Origin: Chaetoderma sp. LZ-2023a
Lineage: Eukaryota > Mollusca > Caudofoveata > Chaetodermatida > Chaetodermatidae
Assembly (NCBI GenBank): GCA_034401795.1
Contig: CM067370.1
Coordinates: 59,746,369 to 59,810,368 of the forward strand
Direction of reading: 5' to 3'
DNA length: 64,000 nucleotides
Shown here in pieces: positions 44,682-55,399 of the stretch. The position numbers and the translations under genes are program-made. Under the pieces are notes generated by a model. The model ran no database searches and had not been told where the DNA came from. It saw only the letters and a program-made list of their open reading frames with translations. Position 1 is the stretch's first letter. Each line of letters opens with the position of its first letter.

Positions 44682-47600
44682 CTGAAAAGAAAAACAATAT
44701 AGTAAATGTTCAAATTTCTGTGAAATACAACACAGGAAGATGGAAAATGCCTCACATTAGTCAAGGAATTCTTCATCTGATATGTGTAGGATTCTAGTGT
44801 GTATTGATAGATACCATATATGATTGATGAAGAGTGGTTACATGACCAGCGGTTCTCATCTTGCTAAAACAATGGATTGATGGAATATAAAGAGTGATAC
44901 ATTTATAAGCAGGACTCGAATTTCATCTGAATTAGGTGCTAGTTAGCAGGACCAGTAGGATATGGGCTGTTTTACAATCCTGAGTGTACATTTGTCTCAC
45001 AAGCATCAAATATTTTTTTCGATCCATGACCTTTATTGACCTTTATTCTGATCTAGCATAACATTAAGCGTGGGAAAAAACAAACGGCATTATAAAATCC
45101 AATCCAGTTACTAAGAAATCGTAGATGGAAGTTGAACAATTGAAAAATAACGTATGTATTAAAAATATACAGAACTTGTCAATGTGCAATCAAAAATACC
45201 AAAATACATAATTATTAAGGTGTGTTCTTGTTGACATACAATTGGTGGTTGATTTTTATCGAAGACCATTCAAAAATATGTAAATAAATGATGATTTCAT
45301 GGAATACCAAGATTCTTGATAAGCAAATCTCTTAAATTACTTCACGAAGTCGTGTCCCAGAGAAAAATAGAGTACAGTATCTACACAAAATCAAATTGAC
45401 ATATTTATGACATATCAACTGTCTCATACCTATGGGTTTGAATTGTGTATTTTGGGTCTACTTTGTGCATTTGGCTGTCAAGATTAATGTCCTGATGCTG
45501 TGATCATAGTTAATGACTGAATTAATTTATGTAGCAATTAGAATTTATCATAAAATGTAAGAATTGACCATCACATCATAAGTAGTGCATTTATTAACTA
45601 ATATCTACACCGACCTGATGCTATACAATGAAACATAACCGTGCATTATGAAAATCATTGGTAATAACCTCTAAAAATGTATCATTCAGAAAAGAAAACT
45701 GGTTTAGCAATAGGAAAACAAAGATCTGGTTGCATATCAATTATGATACCGGTAAACGTTAGCAGATACATATACATTGTATTTTCTTACATGCAAACAA
45801 TAATAGTGATAATTCAGTGTCCCGGAAAGGACATTTATTTAAAATATCCACACCACCATTTCACAATGCATAGCAGTTGTTTTTCAAATACATTGTACCG
45901 CTATACAATATTTAAAACCATCAGACTGTTTGCTCAGATGTCAAATTAGACATTAGACAAGAAATAGCATGTCTACAAATGATTCAATATATATTGGTTT
46001 ACCGTGTACAGCCACATACACATATGGTTGTGCCCAATGGCAACTCTAAACCTAGTCTTAATGATGGAAATCTAAGAGAAAGAGAGCATGATAACAAGTG
46101 ACTGGTTGGGTGGGGGTGGGGTGGCGGGATGGGGTGGTGGGCGGATTACTTTATGGACTTTAATGTATTGATCTTGACGAAATCTGACCTCGAGTAGATG
46201 ACGGCCTAGTCTGGAAATATTTTTTGAAAGGTCATATGCCAGGTCAGTGACAATCATCTTCACCTCTTTCCTCGGAAAGTTTACTACTTAAAACCTCTTT
46301 CTTGTGTTCTCTGAGTGTATTTGTTTTATTACTTCAATATGTGGTAGAAAATATTGGTATCCTCTGAAGATTGACAAATGTTTAGCAATGATCTTTGAGG
46401 CTTTCAGGACATGCCATGATGGTCTACTGCATGACTGATTCAGGTACTTCTCGCTGACATCTGCACACATTCATATGTCGACAACATTATTTATTTTCAG
46501 ATTTGGTTATGGGTGGTGCATAGAGCATTAAACAGTAATTTGTCACTCTTACACGCTTTGTAGCAACAGATGATTCCTTCATCACACCTGATTGTACGAA
46601 CATTTGCTAGCTTTAGTTGCAGAAGCTTATATTCATGTTTGGATGCACTTCGTTGTCGATCTTGTATGCATCTGTGCAGGAATGTTGCAATAGGTTTTCA
46701 ACCGTCCCCTTCTTCACCCTTTTCTGGATGAAGTATCTTCCTTTAACTGATGAAAGAGCGACCATCTCCCAACTTTTTGTTCTGTGCTTTTTTGTCCATA
46801 AGACCCTTGTTACACCCAATCTCTGTTTTGATCTACTTCTTACTTCTTGAGTCTTTATCACCAATGCTATATTGTTAAGCTGTTTCCTTTTTCCGACTGT
46901 TCTGTTGACTAGAGTCTCAACCGCTTGGGCATATATGTCAGGGATGCTGGCATATGTGTCCTCAGTTATCGAAGTTGTATCTGCTCTGCTTGGTTCTTGA
47001 GAAATATTTTTCCTCCTGGGAGCATGGACGTTTTGAAGGCTTGGTAATATTTGCAGACACTGTACTTGCCTTGTCTAATTCCTTGTCTCTCCATCGAGCT
47101 TGTGCACTTGTCTGTTTCTGCTTTCCCTTTATTTAGTTGGTTCGTCTGTAATTGTACATTCCGGATTGTTCTATTTCTTCTCCCTCATGTCTTTTATCAC
47201 ACCCTGGTCTTCCTGAGCATCATCAGAAAACGAGTCCATTGCTGTACATATATGTTTGTTTCTTTAGTTCATTATTCACCTATTTGTGTCTACCTTAAGA
47301 CAGACGGTTCTTGCTGTTTTGTCTGTGTACCGTAAATTTGCTTCTTCCAGTTCTCATAGAGGCAGTGCTGGCCAGATCATTTGTGACTTTTACTTCTCAA
47401 TATTACTGCAGGCATTGCCAAGTACCGGACCTTTCTCATTTAGCTTTGATATCTTGGAATACATCTATGTAGTTTACTGACCTTGTTTGCCTAAACTTAA
47501 AATAAAACACATGTTAGTCACATGGCTGTGAAAGAAGCGTGGGTGTATTTCATTGTTTAGCAATGTTGAATGCATATAGTTGAACAATAAAATCAGATAT

Positions 47601-47760
47601 TGATGACTAGCATTGACAATGAAATCAACATATGTACATATTATTCCTAAGTGGAAGCATGGAGGTGAATTAAACATAACAGGGACATCAGTTATATTGA
47701 CATTAGAATTGTGAAAATACAGAAATCATTTATTTTTTAAAACCTTTATTAACCAATGTA
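44682..47760. other. SRR1-like intron, mostly unique non-coding DNA
   Basis: No exon was recognised. A G-rich run at 46106-46142 (GGGTGGGGGTGGGGTGG and on) fits a G-quadruplex pattern. Minus-strand open frames around 46613-46864 and neighbours encode a Lys/Arg-rich text across broken frames that I could not place. It may be an old mobile-element ORF. Confidence 0.4.
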
Positions 47761-48108
47761 AAAAAATGTGTCCTTTCCGACACATTTGGTGGGTCTATTG
47801 GTAACTGGTGTAATGCTGTTCTGTTTGTAATAAATAATTCTTAGAATGACAGAATATGTTACGGTCTTTTTGTCAGTCAATTAGTCTTGGGAACACAATT
47901 TGAATATTTATTGAATCATGTTATCTAAAACTTGGTGTTATCTTAGAAGTTACATTATTGGTTACCAAACCCTTAATTGAAATAAATTAATCATTAAAAT
48001 AATTGACTCCAGCTATTATTTTGAATAGAGGATGCTATTGCAATATGTTGAAAACCAAAAATCCCATTGTGACCACATTACTTATAGCTTAACTGTGATA
48101 AATTGTGG

Positions 48109-48504
48109 TGTGTCGGAAAGGACATTTAGACATAGCCAATTCAATTACTTATAAAGCACTAAAACAATAAATAATTAACATGACAGAACTTTGTATAGTT
48201 CTACATATATTCAGTGAAACCTAAGGCAACAATTCCAGCTCATAATATCTTGGTCTTTGTATTTATTTGTAATTGGCATGGACAAATCTGATGTGTCGGA
48301 AAGGACATCGATTTGACGGAAATCTACTTCATTATTTTACATGCTACAAGTATGTCCCTTGCTAACCAAAGACTAAATTTAATTTTCCTTAGTTTATTTA
48401 TTGTGACAGATACCTTCCAATTGCTGCAGGAATTGTCTAAATCTAAATCTATCCAATATAATGGATAAAATGGTGTTGTAGTTTGTATCGGAAAGGACAT
48501 TTTG
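48109..48504. other. Recurring motif TGTCGGAAAGGACAT
   Basis: It occurs at 48109-48127, 48291-48309 and (as TATCGGAAAGGACATT) 48486-48500, with single relatives at 45820-45835 and inverted at 47766-47786. Spacing of the three is 181 and 192 bp, but the intervening sequence is not obviously repeated. Confidence 0.6.
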
Positions 48505-49194
48505 TTTGACGGAAAAGTCATGTTGTGCAGTATCACTATTGTTTTTGGCCAAAATTCCCAACACATTATTCTATGATTTATATTGTTTAAAAACATACCA
48601 ATCTTGCTATAAATAAGTCATTGACTTAGTTGATGACTACAAATATACACATTTACACACATCTAAGTAGTTTACTTCTCAAATGAGACAACATTTTGGA
48701 GTTATTTAAGAGGTAAAATTGCCATTACTCAGTCTCCGGTAAAGATATTTTGATTCTGTTTTTGTTTTTTATTAGAGTTAACACACAGTCAGACAGCTTC
48801 ATCTGTGAAATCCTAGTCTCTCAAACAACACATGTATGTACATGTATGGCTGGAATGGAGGGGTCTGTCACTTTAGTATCTGACGGCATAATCAATTACA
48901 TCACTAGTTAGCTGTCACAATCATAATGACATGTAGCTATGTCATGAAAACCAAAAAGTCTCACTAGTGTACAAATTGTATGTCTTTGATAAACTTATAA
49001 TTTAATAAACATTCAGTTGAATATTTTGAAACTAATTTGACCGGAAGCTGTTGCTGCCATAGGTAGCAAGACCCTAAATCAAGTCAGATGATATAAATCA
49101 AATGCACCCACCCCCACCCTGCAATGACTACCATGCTAGTGGGATGACATAATACCACAGGTTTGAATAGATGCATGCACTGATGAAAGAGGAT

Positions 49195-49985
49195 AGTGAT
49201 TATGAATAAAAGAAAATATGACTAAAAAAGAATGAGCCTTCTCATGAATTCGTCAAAATAATTCAAGCAAAAGTAGTTATCAAATGACAACCGAAAATTA
49301 GCACAGATGGATGGACACATGGTCAGAACTTCAGCCAGATGGACAGACTGACTAACCGACAAATTATGTGAAGTTCCCTACTAACATAGCCAACTTTCCC
49401 ATGAAGTTTTGTCATGATACTCCAAGCAAGGGTAAAGTTATCAAACGAAAACAAAAGATTTGCACTGACAGATGGCCACAAACTCATAAGGACGAATGGA
49501 TGGATGGATGGACTGACTGACCTACAAAATAACGCACAGTTCCCTGCTACCATTGCCAACCCTCTCATGAATGTTCATCGTGCTACTCCCAGTAAAAGTA
49601 GTTATCGAACGAAAACCCACAATTTGTATGGACAGACACAAACTCGGAAAGACGGATGGACTGACAGACCCACAAAATAATGTGCAGTTCTCTACCACTA
49701 TACCCATGAAGTTTCGTCATGATACTCCAAGCAAAGGTAATGTTATCGAACGAAAACCCAAAATTTCCAAGGACGGATGGACACAAACACAGAAAGACGG
49801 AAGGATGATTGGACTGACAGATGCAGAAAATAACGTGCAATTCCCTACTACCATAGTCAACCGTCCCATCAAGTTTCGTCACAATACTCCAAGCGAAAGA
49901 ACAGTTATCAAATGAAAAGATGTGTGTGACAGCCTCTGACAGATGGACGCACTCACGGATGGAAGTGAAAACATAATCTCCCCGC
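49195..49985. repeat. Tandem satellite, ~160-bp units
   Basis: 'GTTATC(G/A)AACGAAAAC' recurs near 49438, 49604 and 49743, with variants near 49277 and 49906. Each is flanked by 'AAGTTTCGTCATGATACTCC' and 'GACGGATGGAC'. It ends in a poly-G run (49999-50018). Confidence 0.88.
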
Positions 49986-50021
49986 TTTTGTGAAAAGCGG
50001 GCGGGGGGGGGGGGGGGGATA

Positions 50022-50200
50022 ATTAGTTTCAAAATATTCAGCTTACCTGTATAGTCACCTTGAAATTTCAGGTTTCAATGTTTTAAATCGATTCTAACAT
50101 GCCTAAAATGTGGACGGGGCTTAGCTAGAAGTCGGCGGGGAATAGCGAGAAATGGATCCCTCCATTGTTAATTATTCAAAATATAATAACTCAGATTTAG
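50022..50200 (-). repeat. M1 dispersed element, copy 4 (inverted)
   Basis: It begins AATTAGTTTCAAAATATTCA + GCTTACCTGTATAGT and includes GGGGCTTAGCTAGA and GAGAAATGGATCCCTCC, the reverse of copies 1-3. It ends about 30 bp from an SRR1-like exon. Confidence 0.75.
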
Positions 50201-50227
50201 CTTCTTTGAAACTAGTTAAGTATGCAC

Positions 50228-50805
50228 CTGCAGATGTTCCCGGAGCAATAACAGGAGAGCGAATTGGTAGCGTGATGTCACACACGAGCTGAATCTTCCT
50301 AAACCATAGCAGATTAACTTCTTTGGGTGCGATGTTCTATAGCAACATTTGCTATCATTGCCACATATACTATTCCTGAATTCCAGGCCACAGTGTGAAG
50401 AAATAACATGTGCTGCTGGTAACCGTGCACTGGCTGTACATGAATTATTTATGTTCACTCGACTAAGAGCTGATGAAACATTTTCTGCCTTATTAAAATC
50501 TTGAGTTGCATTTGAAGAGCACAGAGAGGAATCTGTACATATACTATTATTGTATGCAGTTCGACAATTTGAGTATTCATCTGACTCTACAGACAAACCA
50601 TTGCTCCATATATGTGAAGAGTCTTGTATATTACTAATTATACCACTGCAAGCTTCATGCTTCCATCCTGCTTCTTCCTTTAATGTCACACATGCTAAGG
50701 TACATGGGTGACTCACAAATGCTGGAGTAGATGAACTTCCCATCTCTGCTGATGATTTAGATAAGTAGCTTGTGTATTTGCCCACTTTGCTTTGAATCCA
50801 TGCAT
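50228..50805 (-). CDS. SRRD: SRR1-like protein, 5'-most recognised exon
   Basis: A 578-bp exon after an acceptor (CATTTTCTAG) with a donor CAG|GTGCAT. It encodes 'AWIQSKVGKYTSYLSKSS', about 130 residues rich in Ser, Asn and Cys, and then 'KKLICYGLGRFSSCVTSRYQ' + 'FALLLLLREHLQ'. The last part is the first strand and helix of the SRR1 domain. The low-complexity middle is longer than the linker in the SRR1-like proteins I know. The first coding exon with the initiator Met was not found and must lie above 50805, perhaps beyond the DIRS cluster. Confidence 0.88.
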
Positions 50806-50864
50806 CTAGAAAATGAATAATATGTTAAGTGTCAAAAGAGACTACGACGGACCACCATAAACAA

Positions 50865-50870
50865 TCGTCG

Positions 50871-50914
<44 letters not shown>
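50865..50914. repeat. (CAT)n microsatellite
   Basis: About fifteen uninterrupted ATC/CAT triplets. It encodes poly-Ser in one frame and is not a gene. Confidence 0.97.
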
Positions 50915-51750
50915 TGGTATGACAGTAGAGGCCATTAAGACCATCATTCACACACAGAATGTATATACTTTTGAAACCAACACACATATACTGAAATTAA
51001 TTTCTTCATATTCCGTTCAGCATTAAGACCCTGATTTAAAATACAATACAATAATTTCACCTCTGAAGTCTCAGAAACTGCTGAATGTATTTCCACTAAT
51101 TTAACTAGAACCTCAACACTTCCAAGTTAAATTAGTTTCAAAATAGTTTTTAAATAAATGATTTATTAGTTGCAACTTGCACATAGTATCATTTTCCTCC
51201 ATCCTCATGAGAGTTAAATAATCCAGAGTGCCATACAATTTATCTTGCTGTTCTGTCAGCCTGTGTTAAAACTGATTTTGTAGATCTGCATACATCTTGC
51301 AATACTGAAGGGCATATTTGATTCTGGAGCCACCCTGCCTGAACATGCTTCAGTTGTCCCTATTTTGAATCCCTTGAACATGTGATGAGTCAGTTATGAT
51401 TTGTATGGAGCCTTAAGATCCTTGTTTGACATTTTCTTGATCGCTGTTGATAAGCATCTGTTGTGGAGTAGTTAGGATGTATCTCATGCCAGCATTTTAT
51501 GATAGCTTTAATGGGTATTTTCCATTCATCATATGTGACACCCTGATCAAGCTGTGGAAGGTTTCATCCTTCTTTTGCATGTTCAGATGTGTTAAGTCTC
51601 AAACATTCGGCGTGAGATACACGCAATCCGCCCTTCTCTCGCAGTCTCAAGTGAGAGAGACTAAATTTCACAATTCTCCATGCAGATACTGCCATGCGAG
51701 GTGGAGTGGGGGCTCAGAATTCCATGAAATGTTACATAAATACTGTAAGA
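50915..51750. other. Non-coding flank between the SRR1-like exon and the DIRS cluster
   Basis: No gene was recognised. An M1 core (TTAAATTAGTTTCAAAATAG near 51127) is present. Confidence 0.4.
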
Positions 51751-51953
51751 CGGATTTCTTTTTTCATGAGAGAGTTGATACTTACCTCCCTAACACTATG
51801 ATAGTTCCTAAATATTGACCTTCATTCAATGTAACTCAGATTTCAAAAGAAAGGTTCCCCTACTGGGCATGGAGTCAGTTGACAGTCCAGTGGAAGCCAT
51901 CCCCAACCTCATGCATGCGCAGACTGACATGTCCTCAACTTGACTATTGGCCG
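51751..51953. repeat. Right terminal repeat of the outer DIRS
   Basis: It contains TTGATACTTACCTCCCTAA, 'CCCCTACTGGGCATGGAGTC' and GCATGCGCAGACT, matching 61124-61337 inverted. The terminus after GAAATCCGT differs from the other copies, so the end is eroded or shifted. Confidence 0.8.
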
Positions 51954-52013
51954 ACTCATGCAACTAATGAGCCTGAAGACCGAGCCTCTGTGGGGCGGAG
52001 GGGTCGGGTCCGT

Positions 52014-52097
52014 GCTAGGGAGGTAAGTATCAATTCTCGTGAAAACAAATCCGTGATTTCATTTATTTCACTTCAAGAGTATACATATCTCCCTAAC
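52014..52097. repeat. ICR of the outer DIRS
   Basis: GGTAAGTATCAATTCTCGTG on one side and CACTTCAAGAGTATACATAT on the other meet at ATTTCATTTATTTC, the inverted counterpart of 3238-3322 and 60968-61059. Confidence 0.85.
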
Positions 52098-52692
52098 ACT
52101 CTATGATATTCCCAGAATTCTTCAGTGAATTCGGTGGGATGGAGGCGAGGTCCGAAGACCAGCTCATCCCAAGCGCTTTTTGTGTATGAAGCATGAACAT
52201 CTGAAATTGTGTTAAACACAATCAGGAAATGATTTGAACATAACACAACCAATGGTTGAGAGTAATGACTCTATGTCAAATGCACTCCCCAAACCCCTCC
52301 CCCCCCCCCCCACTCCCACCACCCCCCCCCCCCCCCCTTATGGGAAAAGGAGGAGCTATGACCTCAATGTCCCATGCGCTCTCTAAGTACAGGTGATAAT
52401 GTACTAAAGGACATTGGACGAAAGGGCTTCATTTTAGTACACTCTCAGCAAATGAACCACATACAAAAAAACACATCACCATATTAGAATAAGTCATGTG
52501 GCAATAATACAAAAAAAAACCCACTTAAACAAGATTGAGCTTGAAAATATTTTTTGCCGTGGACATCAACTTCCCATTGATGAAGAAGAAATGTAGCACG
52601 AATAAGTGGTTGTTTCCATTACTAAAATGTGCTGTTCATAAACAGCGAGAAAACCCTATATCTATATACACCTGTTACGTTTTTTTAAATCG

Positions 52693-53770
52693 ATAAGGCG
52701 AGAGGATTAGTGGCATCAGAGATAATGGTCGGTAAAACTTGACTCCCAGTGCCACTGGGCTACGACATAATGGCATCCACCAGGACCCCATTAAACAGGG
52801 TGGTGGAATCCACTACGCCACGGAGACTGTGAGTCCTAGCCATGTCACCTTGTTTACCAGTGGCAGATTTGTGGCAAAACTGGATGCATTCCACAATCCA
52901 CCTTACTTATCATATACTACCTTGATAGGCCACTTAGCCTGTAGGTAATAGTGTCTTTTGATGCCCGGCCATAGGGTTCAATATATTACAACCATAATGA
53001 TGATGGGTCCGTCTGCCATTCTTGAGTACCTTGTTTGTACCGGTTTAACCCACAGACTGGACACCAGGCTTTTGAAGTAGGATCATATCTATTCAAAGCT
53101 GGTAAAATAATAGGTTGACCCAGGTATTTCAAGGACTGATTCTTAGCCATGAAATTTATACCAGGTAGAAGCCTAAGGCCTTCCCCTGTAACCACAAAAC
53201 GGTCTGCCTCGGCGGACAAGGCATGAATTTCATTCCTCCGCCTTGCTGAGGCTGCAGCAATTAAAAATACAGTTCTAAGTGTCAACAATTTCATTGAAAT
53301 GGAACTTAGTGGTTCAAAGGATTTATCAGCTAGAACTTGAAGCACTAGAGATAAACTCAAAGACGGAATCATTGGTGGATTTCTCGGTCTTAGATTACCC
53401 ATGCCTTTAAATAAAGTATTCAATGTGCTTACTTCATCACTTCCCCTATTAGCCAAGCAAGGGATAACAGACATTAAAGCTGACTTGTAGCCAGCAATAG
53501 AGTTAGCCTTGAGGCTATAGGCATCATACAGGTGACAAAGGAAATCGGCTACTACCTGAATAGATGAATCCCATTGGATTAATACATCTTTTTGAGCACC
53601 ATTCTGCAAATCTGTTGATTTTATAATTCTATGCTATGGAGATTGACCATCTTCTGGCTTTTGCCATGAACATGGATGCTTGCTCAGAAAAGCCCTCCTT
53701 AATTGTGGATTCCTTGACAACATCCACGCAATCAATTGGAAAATTGATGGATTGCTCTGAAGGGACTTGC
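52693..53770 (-). pseudogene. Outer DIRS tyrosine recombinase, decayed
   Basis: The core-binding region ('EQASMFMAKARRW') is followed after a frameshift near 53615 by 'VVADFLCHLYDAYSLKANSI' and the first catalytic arginine region 'ASARRRNEIHAL'. The frame is lost at 52986 after 'DPSSLWL'. Homology continues as nucleotide sequence through the H-x-x-R and tyrosine regions (52750-52900), with stops and a ~25-bp insertion near 52930. It is not functional. Confidence 0.85.
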
Positions 53771-54307
53771 CCTGGAAGATAATATTGTCCATCAGAGGCA
53801 GGGGAACTGGATTGCAGACAAGAAGGTCCAGCTGATCCGTATACCATGATCAGCTTGGCCAATTTGGGGCGATCAGAAGCACTTAGCACTCCTACTGTCT
53901 GATTTTCTGAAGAATTTTCGGAATCAGGAATGCTGGCGGGAATGCATATGGATACATTCCCTCCCAGCTGATAGCTAGCGCATCTGTTGCGATAGCGCTC
54001 GGATCTGGAATCGGAGAGACGTACGTTGTCATCTTCACATTCTTCTTCGTTGCGAATAAATCTATGTTGGGTTTCCCCCAGTGGTTGAACAGACGATCCG
54101 CCACACATTAATTTAGTTGCCATTCCGTAGGTAAAACACTCATCCTTCGGCTCAATGAGTCTGCTAACAGCTTTAACCTTTCCGGAATATGAACTGGTTT
54201 CAAGGTAATCCTGCGATTCAGGCACCAGCAAAGCAGTTTCCATGTCATCATACAGAGACTGGGCGACTTCGTTCCGCCCTGGCGGTTTATGCACGTCACT
54301 ACTGTTG
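53771..54307 (-). pseudogene. Outer DIRS RNase H end and methyltransferase-like region
   Basis: Read in the pol frame: 'TCINRQGGTKSPSLCMMTWK', 'VHIPERLKLLADSLSRRMSV', a frame break near 54106, then 'LFNHWGKPNIDLFATKKN' and 'YAFPPAFLIPKILQKIRQ'. The same DNA in the second frame gives the recombinase-side open frame 53629-54294. It is continuous with 61338 once copy C is removed. Confidence 0.85.
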
Positions 54308-54500
54308 TTTCACTTCAAGAGTATACTTACCTCCCTAATACTTATTGATATTGCTAAATATCGGCTTTCACTCAATAAACACTCAGATTAAAACAGTTAG
54401 GTGCCCCTACTGGGCAGGGAGTCAGAGCGTAGTCTGGCGGATGCCAGCCCCACCACCGCGCATGCGCAGACTAGCACGTCCTCTTTGCTAATTTATTGGC
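54308..54500. repeat. Left inverted terminal repeat of DIRS copy C
   Basis: It begins TTTCACTTCAAGAGTATACT and continues to CTAATTTATTGGC. It is the reverse complement of 61124-61319 apart from the terminus-specific first ~19 bases, which match the ICR instead. Confidence 0.92.
54457..54468. promoter_or_regulatory. NRF-1-like palindrome in the terminal repeat
   Basis: CGCGCATGCGCA fits the (T/C)GCGCATGCGC(A/G) consensus of NRF-1 and is conserved in all four terminal repeats (GCGCATGCGC or GCATGCGC). It could act in promoter activity from the terminal repeat, but it may simply be part of a conserved hairpin. Function is inferred. Confidence 0.35.
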
Positions 54501-55399
54501 AGAGAGTCTACACATGTTTTTGTGCTAGAGCTTTTCTAAACTCTTTTCAAAGTCTTTTGAGTGTTATTTAGAAGTGATAACCCCTGATTAAGATGGCAGG
54601 AAGGAATACTTCGCCAGTGGAGGGCCCAGGACCTATATATCAGGTGACTTCTAGTAAAATTAGCGAGTTTTTTCCCGGTGTAATGTGTTTCCGGGACTCG
54701 CGTTTACCGTGATAAGCGCCTTGTTTAGTTGGTTTATTTCAACTAGGTGCTATATAATACTAATCTCTGTGTTTATGTCCACAGGTCTATGTGAGGATAT
54801 GTAATGGACATCACAGCATCAGAGAGTTTGTTTTTCTCCACCTTGGTTCCATTTCCTACTAATACTGTTAGGTTATCTAACCAAAAAGTCTATGTCCAGT
54901 GAGTCGGAGGCCTAGTATAAAGGTCTTCTCACTTTGCCCTCTTGATCCAACTCCTTCCCCTAAGGTGGAGAGTGTTAGGAGGCGTAGTCTTGGTGGAGTG
55001 CTCCAGGTCATCACATTGAATGGTTTGTCTATCCAAGGTGTCAGGTATCTAATTATTGATATGAGGTGATGTTAATTATTTAAGAGAAAATTAACTGTAT
55101 TTACCATTGTTATCAGTATTTATCTGATGGGTGTGTAGTCGGAATGTCCATTCTGTACATGTTCTGGTTATGGATACAATTCGTCCTTGCACTTGGATGT
55201 TTGTTATGGATCGATTTTTTCCTGTCATAGGATTAATGACGTCATAATCAGCCTTGCTCTTTATTAACAATTAAAGTTTTGTCCAACGCTGGTTTCAGAT
55301 GATTATTGATCTTTATGATCATTTCCCTCTCTTTGAGTTGGTTTAAGTTTCTAAGCTTAACTAAGTTGCTCATTTCCCTCGTCCTTTGCCCTGTTTCAG
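54501..55399 (+). other. Leader region of DIRS copy C with possible intron
   Basis: No long frame is present. An ATG at 54593 opens 17 codons ('MAGRNTSPVEGPGPIYQ') and ends at CAG|GTGACT. A TGTTTCAG acceptor at 55392-55399 would join it in phase to the gag zinc-finger frame. The leader also carries TGACGTCA (55237). It is collinear with the outer copy at 63220-63960. Confidence 0.45.
55237..55244. promoter_or_regulatory. CRE-like TGACGTCA in the DIRS leader
   Basis: A perfect TGACGTCA palindrome, also present in the outer, older copy at 63357-63364 despite divergence around it. A binding role for CREB/ATF factors is inferred from the consensus alone. Confidence 0.3.

Larger units (their letters stand above)
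51751..54307 (-). mobile_element. Outer DIRS element, 3' half (interrupted by copy C)
   Basis: On the minus strand: RNase H from the codon after 'RSDN', the methyltransferase-like stretch, tyrosine recombinase, a tail collinear with 2690-3230, the ICR and the right terminal repeat. Its upstream boundary is exactly the left end of copy C, and the missing 5' half is at 61338-64000. It is more diverged than copies A and C. Its outermost 10-15 bases at the right end no longer match the family. Confidence 0.92.

Noticed and set aside
46613..46864. Lys/Arg-rich minus-strand frame as a host exon
   Set aside because: No flanking splice sites fit and neighbouring frames are broken; an old mobile-element ORF is possible but unsupported.
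50829..51026. Poly-serine frame
   Set aside because: Translation of the CAT microsatellite.
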